Source of the DNA: Pandoraea nosoerga
GTDB taxonomy: Bacteria; Pseudomonadota; Gammaproteobacteria; Burkholderiales; Burkholderiaceae
DNA length: 64,000 nt
Direction: 5' to 3'
Assembly: GCF_902459585.1 (NCBI RefSeq)
Contig: NZ_CABPSC010000004.1
Span: forward strand, 248,001-312,000
In this document: positions 40,610 to 50,937 of the stretch, one piece after another
How the letters are laid out: every line of letters begins with the position of its first letter
How positions within the stretch are numbered: position 1 is the first letter of the stretch
Position numbers and translations under genes: made by a program
Notes under the pieces: generated by a model
What the model was told of the DNA's origin: nothing
Database searches by the model: none
Seen by the model: only the letters and a program-made list of their open reading frames with translations

Positions 40610-41740
40610 ATGAAAACCGTAGGTCTGGTAGGTTGGCGGGGCATGGTCGGTTCGGTCCTGATGCAGCGCATGCAGCAGGAGAACGACTTCGCCTTGATCG
40701 AGCCGGTGTTTTTCAGCACCAGCAACGCGGGCGGCAAAGCCCCGTCGATGGCGAAGAACGAAACTTCGCTGAAAGACGCCAATGATGTCAACGAGCTGAA
40801 AAAATGCGACATCATCATTACCTGCCAGGGCGGTGACTACACAACCGAGATCTTCCCGAAGCTGCGCGCCGCGGGCTGGAACGGCTACTGGATCGATGCG
40901 GCTTCCACGCTGCGCATGAAGGACGATGCCATCATCGTGCTCGATCCGGTCAACCTCGACGTGATCAAGAATTCGCTCGTGAAGGGCACGAAGAACTTCA
41001 TCGGCGGCAACTGCACGGTAAGCTGCATGCTGATGGGCCTGGGCGGCCTGTTCCAGCATGGCCTGGTGGACTGGCTTACGTCGATGACGTATCAGGCGGC
41101 CTCGGGCGGCGGCGCGCAACACATGCGCGAGCTGCTCACGCAGTTCGGCAGCATCAACGCCGAAGTGAAGGCGCTGCTGGACGATCCGCATTCGGCCATT
41201 CTCGAAATCGACCGCAAGGTGCTGGCCAAGCAACACGCCCTTACCGCCGAAGAAACGAAGCAGTTCGGCGTGCCGCTCGGCGGCAACCTGATTCCGTGGA
41301 TCGACAAGGACCTGGGCAATGGCCAGTCGAAGGAAGAATGGAAGGGCGGCGCCGAGACCAACAAGATTCTGGGGCTGGGCGACGGCTTCCCGGGCACGCG
41401 CGCGATTCCGGTGGACGGTCTGTGCGTGCGTATCGGCGCCATGCGCTGCCATAGCCAGGCGCTGACCATCAAGCTGACGAAGGACGTGCCGTTAGACGAA
41501 CTGACCGACATCATCGGCCAGGCCAACGACTGGGTGAAGGTGGTGCCGAACACGCGCGAGGCGTCGATGACCGATTTGACGCCTGCGGCCGTGACCGGCA
41601 CGATGACGATCCCGGTGGGTCGCCTGCGCAAGATGTCGATGGGTCCGGAGTACCTGTCGGCATTCACGGTGGGTGATCAACTGTTGTGGGGCGCGGCGGA
41701 ACCGCTGCGTCGCATGCTGCGGATCCTGCTCGACGCTTGA
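40610..41740 (+). CDS. asd: Aspartate-semialdehyde dehydrogenase
   Basis: The 376-residue NADPH enzyme makes L-aspartate 4-semialdehyde for lysine (diaminopimelate), threonine and methionine synthesis. [17 protein letters not shown] is the dinucleotide loop. The nucleophilic Cys is in [15 protein letters not shown], the acid-base His in [12 protein letters not shown]. Length and motifs fit the gram-negative Asd group. AGAG precedes the ATG. It lies 59 bp after leuB. Confidence 0.98.
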   Translation: MKTVGLVGWRGMVGSVLMQRMQQENDFALIEPVFFSTSNAGGKAPSMAKNETSLKDANDVNELKKCDIIITCQGGDYTTEIFPKLRAAGWNGYWIDAASTLRMKDDAIIVLDPVNLDVIKNSLVKGTKNFIGGNCTVSCMLMGLGGLFQHGLVDWLTSMTYQAASGGGAQHMRELLTQFGSINAEVKALLDDPHSAILEIDRKVLAKQHALTAEETKQFGVPLGGNLIPWIDKDLGNGQSKEEWKGGAETNKILGLGDGFPGTRAIPVDGLCVRIGAMRCHSQALTIKLTKDVPLDELTDIIGQANDWVKVVPNTREASMTDLTPAAVTGTMTIPVGRLRKMSMGPEYLSAFTVGDQLLWGAAEPLRRMLRILLDA

Positions 41741-41770
41741 GCGTCGCAGCGCATCGGTAAGGCGTGAAGA

Positions 41771-41793
41771 ACGGCGGCCCGCGAGGCCGCCGT
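41771..41793 (+). terminator. Hairpin after asd
   Basis: ACGGCGGCC (41771-41779) pairs perfectly with GGCCGCCGT (41785-41793). Only a weak T-containing stretch follows. It probably limits read-through from asd into fimV. Confidence 0.55.
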
Positions 41794-41876
41794 CCGCGCT
41801 TTGGGAGGCAGTCCTTTTCGCCGTCTTTCCGGTGAGGGCGCCAACGACAAACGACTGACAGGCTAGACAAGACACA

Positions 41877-44800
41877 GTGCGGAAATACTCGATCGGCAAG
41901 CGCGCAAATTCGTCCCGCAATTCGTTTCGCCTGAGTGCGGCGGCGGCTGTTCTGTGGAGTCTCGGGCTTCTGAATGCAGGGGCCGCCGAATTCGGGCCGC
42001 AACAGGTGCGTTCGGGGCCGGGCCAGCCACTGCGCGCGGTGATCGTGCTGGGCAACGTGTCGCAGGCGGAAGCCGACGGTCTGTCCGTCAAACTCGCCCC
42101 GCGCGAGGCGTTCCGGCAGGTCGGCCTGCGCTACGACCCCACGCTCGAGAAGCTCTCCGTGTCCGTCTCGCCCACGGGCGGGCGCGAGCCCGGATATAGC
42201 GGTACGTACCTCGTGCATGTCGACTCGGCCGAGCCGGTGAGTACGTCGTTCCTCGACCTGTTGCTCGTGCTCGAATGGCGCACCGGCCGTCAGTCCAGCG
42301 CGGTCACGCTCTCGGCGATTCCCGAAGCGAGCGCCGCGCAGCCGCAGGCCGTCGTGCCTGCCGCTGCCGCTGCCGCGACGCCGGCGGCGGCGTCTTCGTC
42401 GCCTGCTTCCCCGTCTGCCTCCCGGCCAGCCCCCGCCTCTGCCGGCGCCGCCGCGTCCGCGCACGCCCCGGCGGGGTCTTCCGCCGCTGTTGCGGCGTCG
42501 CCCGACGGCGCGCGCACGGTTGGCGCAGGCGAGTCGCTGTCGTCGATCGCCCGCGAATTCACGGGCGGTGAGGGCGGCACGACGCTCGCGCAGATGATGA
42601 CGGCCTTGTTCGAGGCAAACCGCTCCGCGTTCATCGGGAACGATCCGAATCGTTTGCGCAAGGGGGCGACGCTCAACCGTCCCGCCGACGATCAGGTGCA
42701 GAGCATTCCTCCCGCGCAGGCCCGCAAATTCGTGGCCGCGGCACGCGAGCAGTTTGACGCGTATCGCGCGCGGCTGGCCGATTCGGCGGCGCAGCAGGCG
42801 CCGGCCGGTGGCCGCAGTGCACAGGGCGCGATCGAAGCGGGCAAGGCGCCGGAAGCCGCCGCCCCCGCCACGCGCGATGAATTGAAGCTGTCGCGACCCG
42901 GCAAGGGCGGCGCGGCCGGTGCGTCCGGACGCGCAAGCGGCAGCGAAGAAGAACAGATCGCCCAGGGCAAGGCACAGGCCGAAGCCCAGGGCAGGGTGAA
43001 CGAGTTGCAAAAGAACGTAGCAGATCTCCAGAAGCTGTTGGCGATGAAGAACCAGGCCGTCGCCAGTCTGGAGGAGCAGGCCGCCACCGCTTCCGGAGCG
43101 AGCACGCAGGACAAGACCGCGAAATCGGCCGATGGGAAGGCGACAGCAGCCGCTGCCGCCGCCGGTGCGAAGAACGCGGGGCAGGGCGCCGGCGCGCGTG
43201 ATACCGCCGCTGCCGCCAATGCTGCCGATGTCGGCGCGAGCGCCGCGACGGCGTCCGCCGCTTCGGACGCGACGGCTTCGTCGCCGGTGGCCGAAGCAGG
43301 GGCGTCGCAACCCGGCGCGGCGGCTTCCGCAGCGAAGGCCGAGGCCGCCGCCAGCGCCCCGGCGGCCGACGCCCAGCCCGCCGCGAACGCCGGCATGAGC
43401 TGGCGCGCGGTCCGTGAGAATCCGTACCTCTTGCCGGGCGCCGGCGCGCTGGCGGTGCTGCTCGGCCTGTGGTGGCTCATGCGCCGGGGGCGCGCTGCGA
43501 CGCCAGCCGGCCAGCCTGGACCGTATGACGACGGCCGCGATGATCGGGGCGGCCACGGCGGCCACGGCGGCCCCGACAGCCACGACGAACGCGAGCGCGT
43601 CGGCGCACCGCACGACGCGGCCCAGGAAGCCACGTCCTCGCGCGGTGCCGCGCCAGCCGGTGCGGTGGCTGCGGCAGGTGCGGCAGGTGCTGCGGGTGCT
43701 GCGGGTGCCGCCGCGCTGTATGCCGCAAACCAGGCTGAGGCGGACGAACATCTGCATCCGCCCGCCGACGACACGTGGGCCGAGCCGGCTGACGCGCATG
43801 GCGTGGCGGCGCTCGACGAGACCCCGCCCGGCCCGGTGGCGGCAGACGCCGGCGCGCCGGGCGAGTGGGGCGCCGAACAGGAGCATTCGCGCGACGAACC
43901 GGCCGACACCGCGCGCGCCGAGACGTCGGGGGAGCCCCTGGGCGAAAGCGTGCACGAAGCATTGCAAACGGCCGCAGAGCCGGTCGCCGGCGAGCCGCTG
44001 GCCGTTGGGCCGGAAAGCGCCGTGCAGGCCGCTGGCGAGCCGGAGATCGACTGGGATGCCGCCTTTGCGGAGCAGGCGGGCGAAGCGCCCACGCCGCATG
44101 ACGATCCGGTCGACGCAACATTGTCGTCATTGGAAGCCTTGAGTGTCGCAGGGGCGGCAGGCGGCGCGGCGGCAGGCGGCGCGGCGACAGTCGCCGGTAC
44201 TGCGGCGGCCGCGGCGCCACACCCCGAGGGCGCGAACGAAGCGGGCGAAGCGAACGAAGCGAACGAAGTGGACGAGGCGCCCGAATCCATCCCATCCACG
44301 CCATCCGCCCGCTCCGCCTCGATGCCGGGGGCGATCGCAGCCGACGCAGTCCCCGAAGGCGGCGTGGCCGGCATGCTGGGCGATCTGGATCTGTCGATTC
44401 CGGGCCAGCCGGCGCACGTCGGCACGATTTCGAGCGACGCCTTGCCCTCGTTGACGCAGGGTCTCGGTTCCGTGCAGTTCAAGATGGCGCCGCTGGGTTC
44501 GCCGGCGCATGAGCAAGCCGCCGCCGAGGCCGACGCTGCCGAGTTCGACGGTGAACTGAGCGATGCCGATTTCGACGCGGCGATGGCGCAGGCGCGCGCC
44601 GCCTCGCAGGGCTCGCGCGGCAGCTATGCGGACCAGGCGCACGAAGTTCACGGAATGCACGAAGCGCCGTCGCTCAAGCCGATGTCGTTCGATCTGTCGG
44701 ACTTCAGTCTCGATCTGAAGGGCGACGACGCGCCGGTCTTGTCGACCTTGCCGTCCGCAATGGGCGAGCAAGCGCGGGTCGAGCACGAGACGCTCGCGGC

Positions 44801-45095
44801 GCCGGACACGCCGTATGCCGGAACGCCGGCCGCGCCGCAAGCGCCCGAGCTCGCGCCGGCTGCCGCGTCTGCCACGCCCACTGGCGCTGATCCGATCGTG
44901 CCGCATGCCGTCGCGACGGCGTCGGGAGAGCCGCAGGTGCCCGACGAGTTCCATACGAAGCTGGAGCTGGCGATGGCGTACCAGAGCATCGGCGACGACG
45001 ACGGCGCCCGCGAGCTGCTCGAAGAAGTGATCGCCGGCGGCGACGCCGCGCAGCAGTCGGTCGCGCGGGCGCGGCTCGCCGAGCTGGGCAAGTGA
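41877..45095 (+). CDS. fimV: FimV-like inner-membrane peptidoglycan-binding protein
   Basis: The product has 1072 residues. GTG start, then a signal peptide (to about residue 36, ending GAAEFG), then the FimV N-terminal beta domain. A LysM-like segment lies at about 213-265 ([16 protein letters not shown]). A coiled coil lies at about 355-410 ([16 protein letters not shown]). One membrane helix is at about 515-536 ([16 protein letters not shown]), with a long acidic Ala-rich cytoplasmic region and a C-terminal FimV tetratricopeptide-like domain (about 1020-1072, [20 protein letters not shown]). FimV in Pseudomonas organises type IV pilus and polar complexes. Its place between asd and truA is conserved. 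The central region is low-complexity. Confidence 0.93.
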   Translation: MRKYSIGKRANSSRNSFRLSAAAAVLWSLGLLNAGAAEFGPQQVRSGPGQPLRAVIVLGNVSQAEADGLSVKLAPREAFRQVGLRYDPTLEKLSVSVSPTGGREPGYSGTYLVHVDSAEPVSTSFLDLLLVLEWRTGRQSSAVTLSAIPEASAAQPQAVVPAAAAAATPAAASSSPASPSASRPAPASAGAAASAHAPAGSSAAVAASPDGARTVGAGESLSSIAREFTGGEGGTTLAQMMTALFEANRSAFIGNDPNRLRKGATLNRPADDQVQSIPPAQARKFVAAAREQFDAYRARLADSAAQQAPAGGRSAQGAIEAGKAPEAAAPATRDELKLSRPGKGGAAGASGRASGSEEEQIAQGKAQAEAQGRVNELQKNVADLQKLLAMKNQAVASLEEQAATASGASTQDKTAKSADGKATAAAAAAGAKNAGQGAGARDTAAAANAADVGASAATASAASDATASSPVAEAGASQPGAAASAAKAEAAASAPAADAQPAANAGMSWRAVRENPYLLPGAGALAVLLGLWWLMRRGRAATPAGQPGPYDDGRDDRGGHGGHGGPDSHDERERVGAPHDAAQEATSSRGAAPAGAVAAAGAAGAAGAAGAAALYAANQAEADEHLHPPADDTWAEPADAHGVAALDETPPGPVAADAGAPGEWGAEQEHSRDEPADTARAETSGEPLGESVHEALQTAAEPVAGEPLAVGPESAVQAAGEPEIDWDAAFAEQAGEAPTPHDDPVDATLSSLEALSVAGAAGGAAAGGAATVAGTAAAAAPHPEGANEAGEANEANEVDEAPESIPSTPSARSASMPGAIAADAVPEGGVAGMLGDLDLSIPGQPAHVGTISSDALPSLTQGLGSVQFKMAPLGSPAHEQAAAEADAAEFDGELSDADFDAAMAQARAASQGSRGSYADQAHEVHGMHEAPSLKPMSFDLSDFSLDLKGDDAPVLSTLPSAMGEQARVEHETLAAPDTPYAGTPAAPQAPELAPAAASATPTGADPIVPHAVATASGEPQVPDEFHTKLELAMAYQSIGDDDGARELLEEVIAGGDAAQQSVARARLAELGK

Positions 45096-45143
45096 CGCCC
45101 GCGCGAGGCAACGGCGAAGACCACACAGATTGACCGTAGTTTG

Positions 45144-45177
45144 GGGCGCCCGTAGGTTGGGCGCCCGTTTTTCTTTT
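45144..45177 (+). terminator. Rho-independent terminator of fimV
   Basis: GGGCGCCC (45144-45151) pairs with GGGCGCCC (45159-45166) around a 7-nt loop, followed by GTTTTTCTTTT. It lies about 50 bp after the fimV stop and before truA. Confidence 0.88.
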
Positions 45178-45219
45178 ACCGCAGGCGCGCCGCGGGGCGC
45201 GCATCACGTTTTGGCGCAT

Positions 45220-46020
45220 ATGCGAATCGCACTGGGCATTCACTACGACGGCACGGCGTTCTCCGGCTGGCAATCGCAGCCGCACGGCAACACCGTGCAG
45301 CAGGCGCTCGAGGCCGCGCTGCGCGAGTTCGGCGGCGTGGCGTTGGCGACGACCGTCGCCGGGCGCACCGACACCGGCGTGCATGGCATCGGCCAGGTCG
45401 TGCATTTCGACACCGAGCTCGATCGCGCCATGTTTTCGTGGGTGCGCGGCGTCAACGCATTTCTGCCCAAGACCGTCGCCGTGCAATGGGCGCAGGCGAT
45501 GCCGGAGGATTTCCATGCCCGCTTTGCCGCCTTCGAGCGCACCTATTTCTACGTGCTGTACGTCCACCCCGTGCGCTCGCCGCTGCTCGACGGCCGTTGC
45601 GGCTGGCTGCACACGCCGCTCGATCTCGACGCGATGCGCACCGCGAGCCGGACGCTCGTCGGCGAGCATGACTTCTCGGCGTTCCGCTCGTCCGAATGCC
45701 AGGCCAAGACGCCCGTGAAGCACCTGTACGCGATCGACATCGGGCAGCAGGGGCATTTCTTCGTGTTCCGCTTTCGCGCGAGCGCCTTCCTCCACCATAT
45801 GGTGCGCAACATCATGGGGTGCCTCGTGGCGATCGGCCGGGGACGCCAGCCCGCGAGCTGGATGGCGGACGTGCTCGCGAGCCGCGACCGACGCCACGCC
45901 GCGCCGACGTTCATGCCCGACGGCCTGTATCTGGCTCGCGTGGGGTATCCTGATCGTTTCGCGGTGCCCGAGCCCAACTGGGCCGCGTGGCCGTTTCCGA
46001 TGCCGTGGGGCAGTGCATGA
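45220..46020 (+). CDS. truA: tRNA pseudouridine(38-40) synthase
   Basis: The 266-residue TruA makes pseudouridine at positions 38-40 in the tRNA anticodon arm. [18 protein letters not shown] is the N-terminus, with catalytic Asp in [18 protein letters not shown] and the C-terminal [14 protein letters not shown] segment. I chose the ATG at 45220 on conservation; the upstream in-frame portion runs through the fimV terminator. Its stop overlaps the trpF start (ATGA), so the two are translationally coupled. Confidence 0.97.
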   Translation: MRIALGIHYDGTAFSGWQSQPHGNTVQQALEAALREFGGVALATTVAGRTDTGVHGIGQVVHFDTELDRAMFSWVRGVNAFLPKTVAVQWAQAMPEDFHARFAAFERTYFYVLYVHPVRSPLLDGRCGWLHTPLDLDAMRTASRTLVGEHDFSAFRSSECQAKTPVKHLYAIDIGQQGHFFVFRFRASAFLHHMVRNIMGCLVAIGRGRQPASWMADVLASRDRRHAAPTFMPDGLYLARVGYPDRFAVPEPNWAAWPFPMPWGSA

Positions 46021-46682
46021 AATCCCTCAACACTCGTACCCGAATCAAGATCTGCGGCCTGTCGCAGCCGGCCGACGTCGATCACGCCGTCGCGCTCGGC
46101 GTGGACGCCATCGGCCTCGTGTTCTATCCGCCCAGTCCCCGTTTCGTCGATCTCGCGCGCGCGGCCGAACTCGCCCGCCGCGTCCCGCCATACGTGAGCG
46201 TGGTCGGACTGTTCGTCAACGCGACGGCCGGCGAGATCGCCCGCACGGTCGAGGCCGTGCCCCTCACGAGCTTGCAGTTCCACGGCGACGAGACGCCGGG
46301 GCAGTGCGCGGCGCTCGCGGCGGCGGCCGGACACCGTCCGTACCTGCGCGCCATGCGTATCGGCCCCGAGACGAAAGACAGCGGCGATTTGCTACAATTC
46401 GCCAACGCATACACCGTCGCGCAAGGCCTCTTGCTCGATGCCCTGGTCGAGGGTTACGGCGGTGGAGGAAAGGTTTTCGATTGGTCACTTATTCCAAAAG
46501 ACATCGCGCGTCGGGCCGTTTTGAGTGGTGGCTTGAACGCACACAACGTTGCTGATGCCATCCGGCAGGTGACGCCATACGCCGTCGACGTGTCGAGCGG
46601 CGTGGAGGCGTCGCGGGGCGTGAAGGATCCCGCCCGCATGACGGCGTTCGTGCACGCAGTGCGTGCCGCGGACGCCGAATGA
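46017..46682 (+). CDS. trpF: Phosphoribosylanthranilate isomerase
   Basis: The 221-residue TIM-barrel enzyme isomerises phosphoribosylanthranilate in tryptophan synthesis. [17 protein letters not shown] carries the catalytic Cys, [15 protein letters not shown] the Asp and phosphate loop, and [15 protein letters not shown] plus [14 protein letters not shown] the C-terminal phosphate site. It overlaps truA by 4 bp. trpB follows after 60 bp. Confidence 0.97.
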   Translation: MKSLNTRTRIKICGLSQPADVDHAVALGVDAIGLVFYPPSPRFVDLARAAELARRVPPYVSVVGLFVNATAGEIARTVEAVPLTSLQFHGDETPGQCAALAAAAGHRPYLRAMRIGPETKDSGDLLQFANAYTVAQGLLLDALVEGYGGGGKVFDWSLIPKDIARRAVLSGGLNAHNVADAIRQVTPYAVDVSSGVEASRGVKDPARMTAFVHAVRAADAE

Positions 46683-46742
46683 GCAACCCGCCGGTGCGGC
46701 GGCCGCCAGGGCCCGCCACCGGTACCGCGAAGAGTGACGACC

Positions 46743-47945
46743 ATGTACGAATTGCCTGACGCCCGCGGCCATTTCGGCCCGTATGGCGGTGTCTTTGTGG
46801 CCGAGACGCTGATTCACGCGCTCGACGAATTGCGCGACGCGTATGCCAAATACCAGCACGATCCGGCCTTCCTCGAAGAATTTCATTACGAACTGAAGCA
46901 CTACGTCGGCCGTCCGTCGCCGATCTATCACGCCAAGCGCTGGAGCCGCGAGCTGGGCGGCGCGCAGGTGTACCTCAAGCGCGAGGACCTGAACCACACG
47001 GGCGCGCACAAGGTGAACAACGTGATCGGCCAGGCGCTGCTCGCGCGTCGCATGGGCAAGCGCCGTGTGATCGCCGAGACGGGCGCGGGGCAGCACGGCG
47101 TGGCGAGCGCCACCATTGCTGCGCGCTTCGGCATGGAGTGCGTGGTCTACATGGGCGCGGAAGACGTCAAGCGGCAGGCCGCCAACGTCTATCGCATGCA
47201 GTTGCTGGGCGCGACCGTCGTTCCCGTGGAATCCGGTTCGAAGACGCTCAAGGACGCGCTCAACGAAGCCATGCGCGACTGGGTGACCAACGTGGAGAGC
47301 ACGTTCTACATCATCGGCACGGTGGCCGGCCCGCATCCGTATCCGATGCTCGTGCGCGACTTCCAGAGCGTGATCGGCGAGGAGTGCAAGGTGCAGATGC
47401 CCGAGCTCGCCGGCCGCCAGCCTGACTACGTGCTCGCCTGCGTGGGCGGCGGCTCGAACGCGATGGGCATCTTCTACCCGTACATCGACGTGCCGGACGT
47501 CAAGCTGATCGGCGTGGAAGCCGCGGGCGACGGCATCGAGACCGGCCGCCATGCGGCGTCGATCATCGGCGGCACGCCGGGGGTGCTGCACGGCAACCGC
47601 ACGTATCTGCTGCAGGACGCCAACGGCCAGATCACCGAGACGCACTCCATCTCGGCGGGGCTGGATTATCCGGGTGTGGGGCCGGAGCACGCGTGGCTGC
47701 ACGACATCAAACGCGCAGAGTACGTTGGCATCACCGACACCGAGGCCCTCAGGGCGTTCCACGATTGCTGCCGGATCGAGGGCATTATTCCCGCACTGGA
47801 GTCGAGCCATGCGCTTGCCTATGCGTGCAAGCTTGCGCCGACGCTGCCGAGCGACCGGATCGTGCTGGTCAACCTCTCGGGGCGCGGCGACAAGGACATG
47901 CACACCGTGATGGCGCTGGCCAACCCCGCGCCCGAGGGCGCATGA
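46743..47945 (+). CDS. trpB: Tryptophan synthase beta chain
   Basis: The 400-residue PLP enzyme joins indole and serine. The cofactor Lys is in [14 protein letters not shown], the catalytic Glu in [15 protein letters not shown], and the phosphate cup is [27 protein letters not shown] is the standard TrpB1 N-terminus, so I use the ATG at 46743; an in-frame GTG 9 bp earlier is possible. The partner trpA is separated from it by a DNA methyltransferase gene. Confidence 0.98.
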   Translation: MYELPDARGHFGPYGGVFVAETLIHALDELRDAYAKYQHDPAFLEEFHYELKHYVGRPSPIYHAKRWSRELGGAQVYLKREDLNHTGAHKVNNVIGQALLARRMGKRRVIAETGAGQHGVASATIAARFGMECVVYMGAEDVKRQAANVYRMQLLGATVVPVESGSKTLKDALNEAMRDWVTNVESTFYIIGTVAGPHPYPMLVRDFQSVIGEECKVQMPELAGRQPDYVLACVGGGSNAMGIFYPYIDVPDVKLIGVEAAGDGIETGRHAASIIGGTPGVLHGNRTYLLQDANGQITETHSISAGLDYPGVGPEHAWLHDIKRAEYVGITDTEALRAFHDCCRIEGIIPALESSHALAYACKLAPTLPSDRIVLVNLSGRGDKDMHTVMALANPAPEGA

Positions 47946-48013
47946 GGGCGCAACGCCGCGCATGACCGGCGAGGCGAGACTCCATCGATCCGACAAAGGT
48001 AACCAGAACCAGC

Positions 48014-48943
48014 ATGACCGATCTGAGCGATCGCAAGGCACAAAATGACGTCCTCGGGACCGAGCGTCCCGTGGACGCCACCGAAGCCGCCGCCGCACGA
48101 CTCGAGGCCATGGAAGCGGCCGGCGAGTTGCGCGCGCGGTGGGCGCCGGGCGACATCACGTTGCGTCATGCGGACTTCCTGCAGCACGTGCACGAACTGG
48201 AAGACGGCAGCGTCGACCTGATCCTTGCCGACCCGCCGTATGGGCTCGGCAAGGACTACGGCAACGACTCCGACAAGCGCTCCGGCGAGGACTTCCTCGG
48301 CTGGACGTATGGCTGGCTCGAAGCGGCGATCCCGAAACTCGCGCCGCGCGGCTCGCTGTACCTGTTCTGCACGTGGCAATACGCGCCCGAGCTGTTCGTG
48401 TTCCTCAAGCAGCGCCTGCTGATGATCAACGAGATCATCTGGGATCGCCGCGTGCCCAGCATGGGCGGGAGCACGCGGCGGTTCTCGTCGGTGCACGACA
48501 ACATCGGCTTTTTCGCGGTCTCGAAGGACTACTACTTCGATCTCGACGCCGTGCGCGTGCCGTATGACGCCGCCACGAAGAAGGCGCGCTCGCGCCGTAT
48601 CTTCGAAGGCAGCAAGTGGCTGGAGCTGGGGTACAACCCCAAGGATCTGTGGTCGATCTCGCGATTGCACCGGCAAGACCCCGAACGCGTCGATCATCCG
48701 ACGCAGAAACCGCTGCATATCATCGAGCGCATGGTGCTCGCCAGTTGCCCGCCCGGCGGACTCGTGCTCGACCCGTTCATGGGCAGCGGCACGACGGCCG
48801 TGGCCTGCGCGCTGCACGGCCGGCGTTTCGTCGGCTTCGAGCTCAACGCGCACTACCACGCGCTCGCCAACCAACGACTTCAGAGACTTTCCGATCATGT
48901 CCCGCATTCAAGCGACGTTCCAAGCCTTGCAAGCGCAGGGTAA
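48014..48943 (+). CDS. Orphan adenine/cytosine-N DNA methyltransferase inside the trp cluster
   Basis: The product has 309 residues. Motif IV DPPYGLG is at 73-79 and SAM motif [10 protein letters not shown] at 253-261, in the order of beta-class N6-adenine/N4-cytosine methylases. [23 protein letters not shown] and the [14 protein letters not shown] segment are typical of the N6_N4_Mtase family. No restriction enzyme or specificity gene is nearby, so it is solitary and probably regulatory. I recall a comparable enzyme beside trp genes in Burkholderia cenocepacia (BCAM0992, reported motif GTWWAC); specificity here is untested. Its 3' end overlaps trpA by 47 bp. Confidence 0.93.
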   Translation: MTDLSDRKAQNDVLGTERPVDATEAAAARLEAMEAAGELRARWAPGDITLRHADFLQHVHELEDGSVDLILADPPYGLGKDYGNDSDKRSGEDFLGWTYGWLEAAIPKLAPRGSLYLFCTWQYAPELFVFLKQRLLMINEIIWDRRVPSMGGSTRRFSSVHDNIGFFAVSKDYYFDLDAVRVPYDAATKKARSRRIFEGSKWLELGYNPKDLWSISRLHRQDPERVDHPTQKPLHIIERMVLASCPPGGLVLDPFMGSGTTAVACALHGRRFVGFELNAHYHALANQRLQRLSDHVPHSSDVPSLASAG

Positions 48944-49721
48944 GAAGGGCCTCATTCCGTTCATCACCGCGGGCGATCCCGAGCCGGGCTGGACGGTCAG
49001 GCTCATGCATGCGCTCGCCGACAACGGCGCCGACGTCATCGAGCTCGGCGTGCCGTTCTCCGATCCGATGGCCGACGGCCCGGTCATCCAGCGTGCCTCC
49101 GAGCGCGCCCTGGCCCGCGGCGTGAGCCTGGCCGAGGTGCTCGGCTACGTGGCGGCGTTTCGCCAGACCAACGACCGCACGCCGGTCGTGCTCATGGGCT
49201 ACGCCAACCCGATCGAGGCGATGGGGCTCGAGGCCTTCGCCGAGCGCGCCGCCAGGGCTGGCGTGGACGGCGTGCTGGTCGTCGACTATCCGCCCGAGGA
49301 GGCGGAGGGCTACGCCCGCGCCATGCGCGCGCAGGGCATGGATCCGATCTTCCTGCTCGCACCCACGTCGACCGAGGCGCGCATTGCGGCCGTCGCCCGC
49401 CAGGCGAGCGGCTACCTGTATTACGTCTCGCTCAAGGGCGTGACCGGGGCGGCGAGCCTGGACCTGGCCAGCGTGGCCGCGAGAATCCCCGAAATCAAGG
49501 CCGCGGCGGCGCTGCCCGTCGGCGTGGGCTTCGGCATTCGGGACGCCGAGACGGCGCGCGCCATCGCGTCGGTGGCCGACGCCGTGGTCATCGGCAGCGC
49601 CATCGTGCAGCGGCTCGAGAACACGCCGCGTGATCTCGAAGGCCAGAACGCGGTAAAATCGCTGGCTGAATTCATCGGCGGCATCCGCCAGGCGCTCGAC
49701 GAGGGCGTCAAATCCGCGTAA
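48897..49721 (+). CDS. trpA: Tryptophan synthase alpha chain
   Basis: The 274-residue TIM-barrel subunit cleaves indole-3-glycerol phosphate. Catalytic Glu and Asp are in [20 protein letters not shown], with the phosphate site in [15 protein letters not shown]-terminus [20 protein letters not shown] is standard, so the ATG at 48897 inside the methyltransferase gene is the real start, giving a 47-bp out-of-phase overlap. Tandem 14-bp repeats follow its stop. Confidence 0.98.
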   Translation: MSRIQATFQALQAQGKKGLIPFITAGDPEPGWTVRLMHALADNGADVIELGVPFSDPMADGPVIQRASERALARGVSLAEVLGYVAAFRQTNDRTPVVLMGYANPIEAMGLEAFAERAARAGVDGVLVVDYPPEEAEGYARAMRAQGMDPIFLLAPTSTEARIAAVARQASGYLYYVSLKGVTGAASLDLASVAARIPEIKAAAALPVGVGFGIRDAETARAIASVADAVVIGSAIVQRLENTPRDLEGQNAVKSLAEFIGGIRQALDEGVKSA

Positions 49722-49722
49722 A

Positions 49723-49764
49723 TTCGCGTCCAAACGTTCGCGTCCGAACGTTCGCGTCCGAACG
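49723..49764. repeat. Three tandem 14-bp units after trpA
   Basis: TTCGCGTCCRAACG is present in three head-to-tail copies directly after the trpA stop codon. Adjacent units create the inverted repeat CGTTCG-CGTC-CGAACG, so the RNA can form alternative stems. Confidence 0.85.
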
Positions 49765-49820
49765 CGATGATCCGCCCGGTGAAACGCTGAATCGAAACGG
49801 CCGCGTGGCGCGGTCGCCAG

Positions 49821-49849
49821 AAACGCCCGCCCTCGTCGAGCGGGCGTTT
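49821..49849 (+). terminator. Hairpin just before the accD ribosome site
   Basis: AAACGCCCGC (49821-49830) pairs perfectly with GCGGGCGTTT (49840-49849), loop 9 nt. The last three T belong to the stem, and AAGGAG of accD follows 4 bp later. It could end trp transcripts or modulate accD translation. Confidence 0.6.
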
Positions 49850-49863
49850 GCCAAGGAGAAACT

Positions 49864-50739
49864 ATGAGCTGGCTCGACAAGCTGCTGCCCCCGAAGATCA
49901 AGCAAACCGATCCGACGCAGCGCAACAAGAGCATCCCGGAAGGGCTGTGGATCAAGTGCCCGTCGTGCGAAGCGGTGTTGTACCGCAACGACGTGGAAGC
50001 GAATCTGCACGTTTGCCCGAAGTGCGATCACCACATGCGCATCGGTGCGCGGGCGCGTCTGGACGCGCTGCTCGATCCCGAAGGCCGCTACGAGCTCGGC
50101 CAGGAGATCGTGCCGGTCGACGCGCTGAAATTCAAGGACAGCCGCAAGTATCCCGATCGCATCAAGGAAGCGATGGACGACAGCGGCGAGACCGATGCCA
50201 TGGTCGTCATGGGCGGTGCGATCCACACGCTGCCGGTCGTGGTGGCGTGCTTCGAGTTCTCGTTCATGGCCGGCTCGATGGGCTCGGTCGTCGGCGAGCG
50301 CTTCGTGCGCGGCGCGCAGAATGCGCTCGAGCAGGGCGTGCCGTTCATCTGCATTACCGCTTCGGGCGGTGCGCGCATGCAGGAAAGCCTGCTCTCGCTC
50401 ATGCAGATGGCCAAGACCACGGCCATGCTGACCAAGCTGTCCGACGCCAAGCTGCCGTTCATCTCCGTGCTGACCGATCCGACCATGGGCGGCGTGTCGG
50501 CGAGCTTCGCCTTCCTCGGCGACGTGGTGATGGCCGAGCCCAAGGCGCTGATCGGCTTTGCCGGCCCGCGCGTGATCGAGCAGACCGTGCGCGAGAAGCT
50601 GCCCGAAGGGTTCCAGCGCTCGGAATTCCTGCTGCAGAAAGGCGCGATCGACATGATCGTCGACCGGCGCAAGATGCGCGAAGAGATCGCGCGTCTGATC
50701 GCCCTCATGCAGTGCCAGCCGGCCGACGCGGTCGCCTGA
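49864..50739 (+). CDS. accD: Acetyl-CoA carboxylase carboxyltransferase subunit beta
   Basis: The 291-residue subunit forms the carboxyltransferase with AccA, making malonyl-CoA. An N-terminal zinc ribbon ([20 protein letters not shown] then PKC, about residues 33-55) precedes the crotonase-like domain with [21 protein letters not shown] and [26 protein letters not shown] precedes the ATG. The accD-folC-SPOR-cvpA-purF order equals that of E. coli (accD-folC-dedD-cvpA-purF). Confidence 0.98.
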   Translation: MSWLDKLLPPKIKQTDPTQRNKSIPEGLWIKCPSCEAVLYRNDVEANLHVCPKCDHHMRIGARARLDALLDPEGRYELGQEIVPVDALKFKDSRKYPDRIKEAMDDSGETDAMVVMGGAIHTLPVVVACFEFSFMAGSMGSVVGERFVRGAQNALEQGVPFICITASGGARMQESLLSLMQMAKTTAMLTKLSDAKLPFISVLTDPTMGGVSASFAFLGDVVMAEPKALIGFAGPRVIEQTVREKLPEGFQRSEFLLQKGAIDMIVDRRKMREEIARLIALMQCQPADAVA

Positions 50740-50883
50740 GTCCGGAGGGCGCGACAGCCGTCGCGCCCGTCGCGTGGCACGCGCGGTTGCGGCGCCCCAA
50801 AGGGCCGGGCAACGGCGTAGAATGTCACAACGCCACGCAGTGTCGCGCAAGCGGCACGTGAACGCATTACTTCGCAGAACCCG

Positions 50884-50922
50884 AAGCGCGGACGTTACCT
50901 CGTTACGTCCGCGCTTTGCATT
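50884..50922 (+). terminator. Probable terminator between accD and folC
   Basis: A 12-bp perfect stem, AAGCGCGGACGT (50884-50895) with ACGTCCGCGCTT (50905-50916), is followed by TGCATTT. It begins about 145 bp after accD and ends 21 bp before folC; the U-tract is interrupted, so termination may be partial. Confidence 0.6.
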
Positions 50923-50937
50923 TCTGCCCGCACATTC

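Noticed and set aside
41664-44099. An 811-codon minus-strand open frame opposite fimV
   Set aside because: Arg/Gly-rich, lacks any recognisable motif; the plus-strand FimV has N- and C-terminal domains and a membrane helix.
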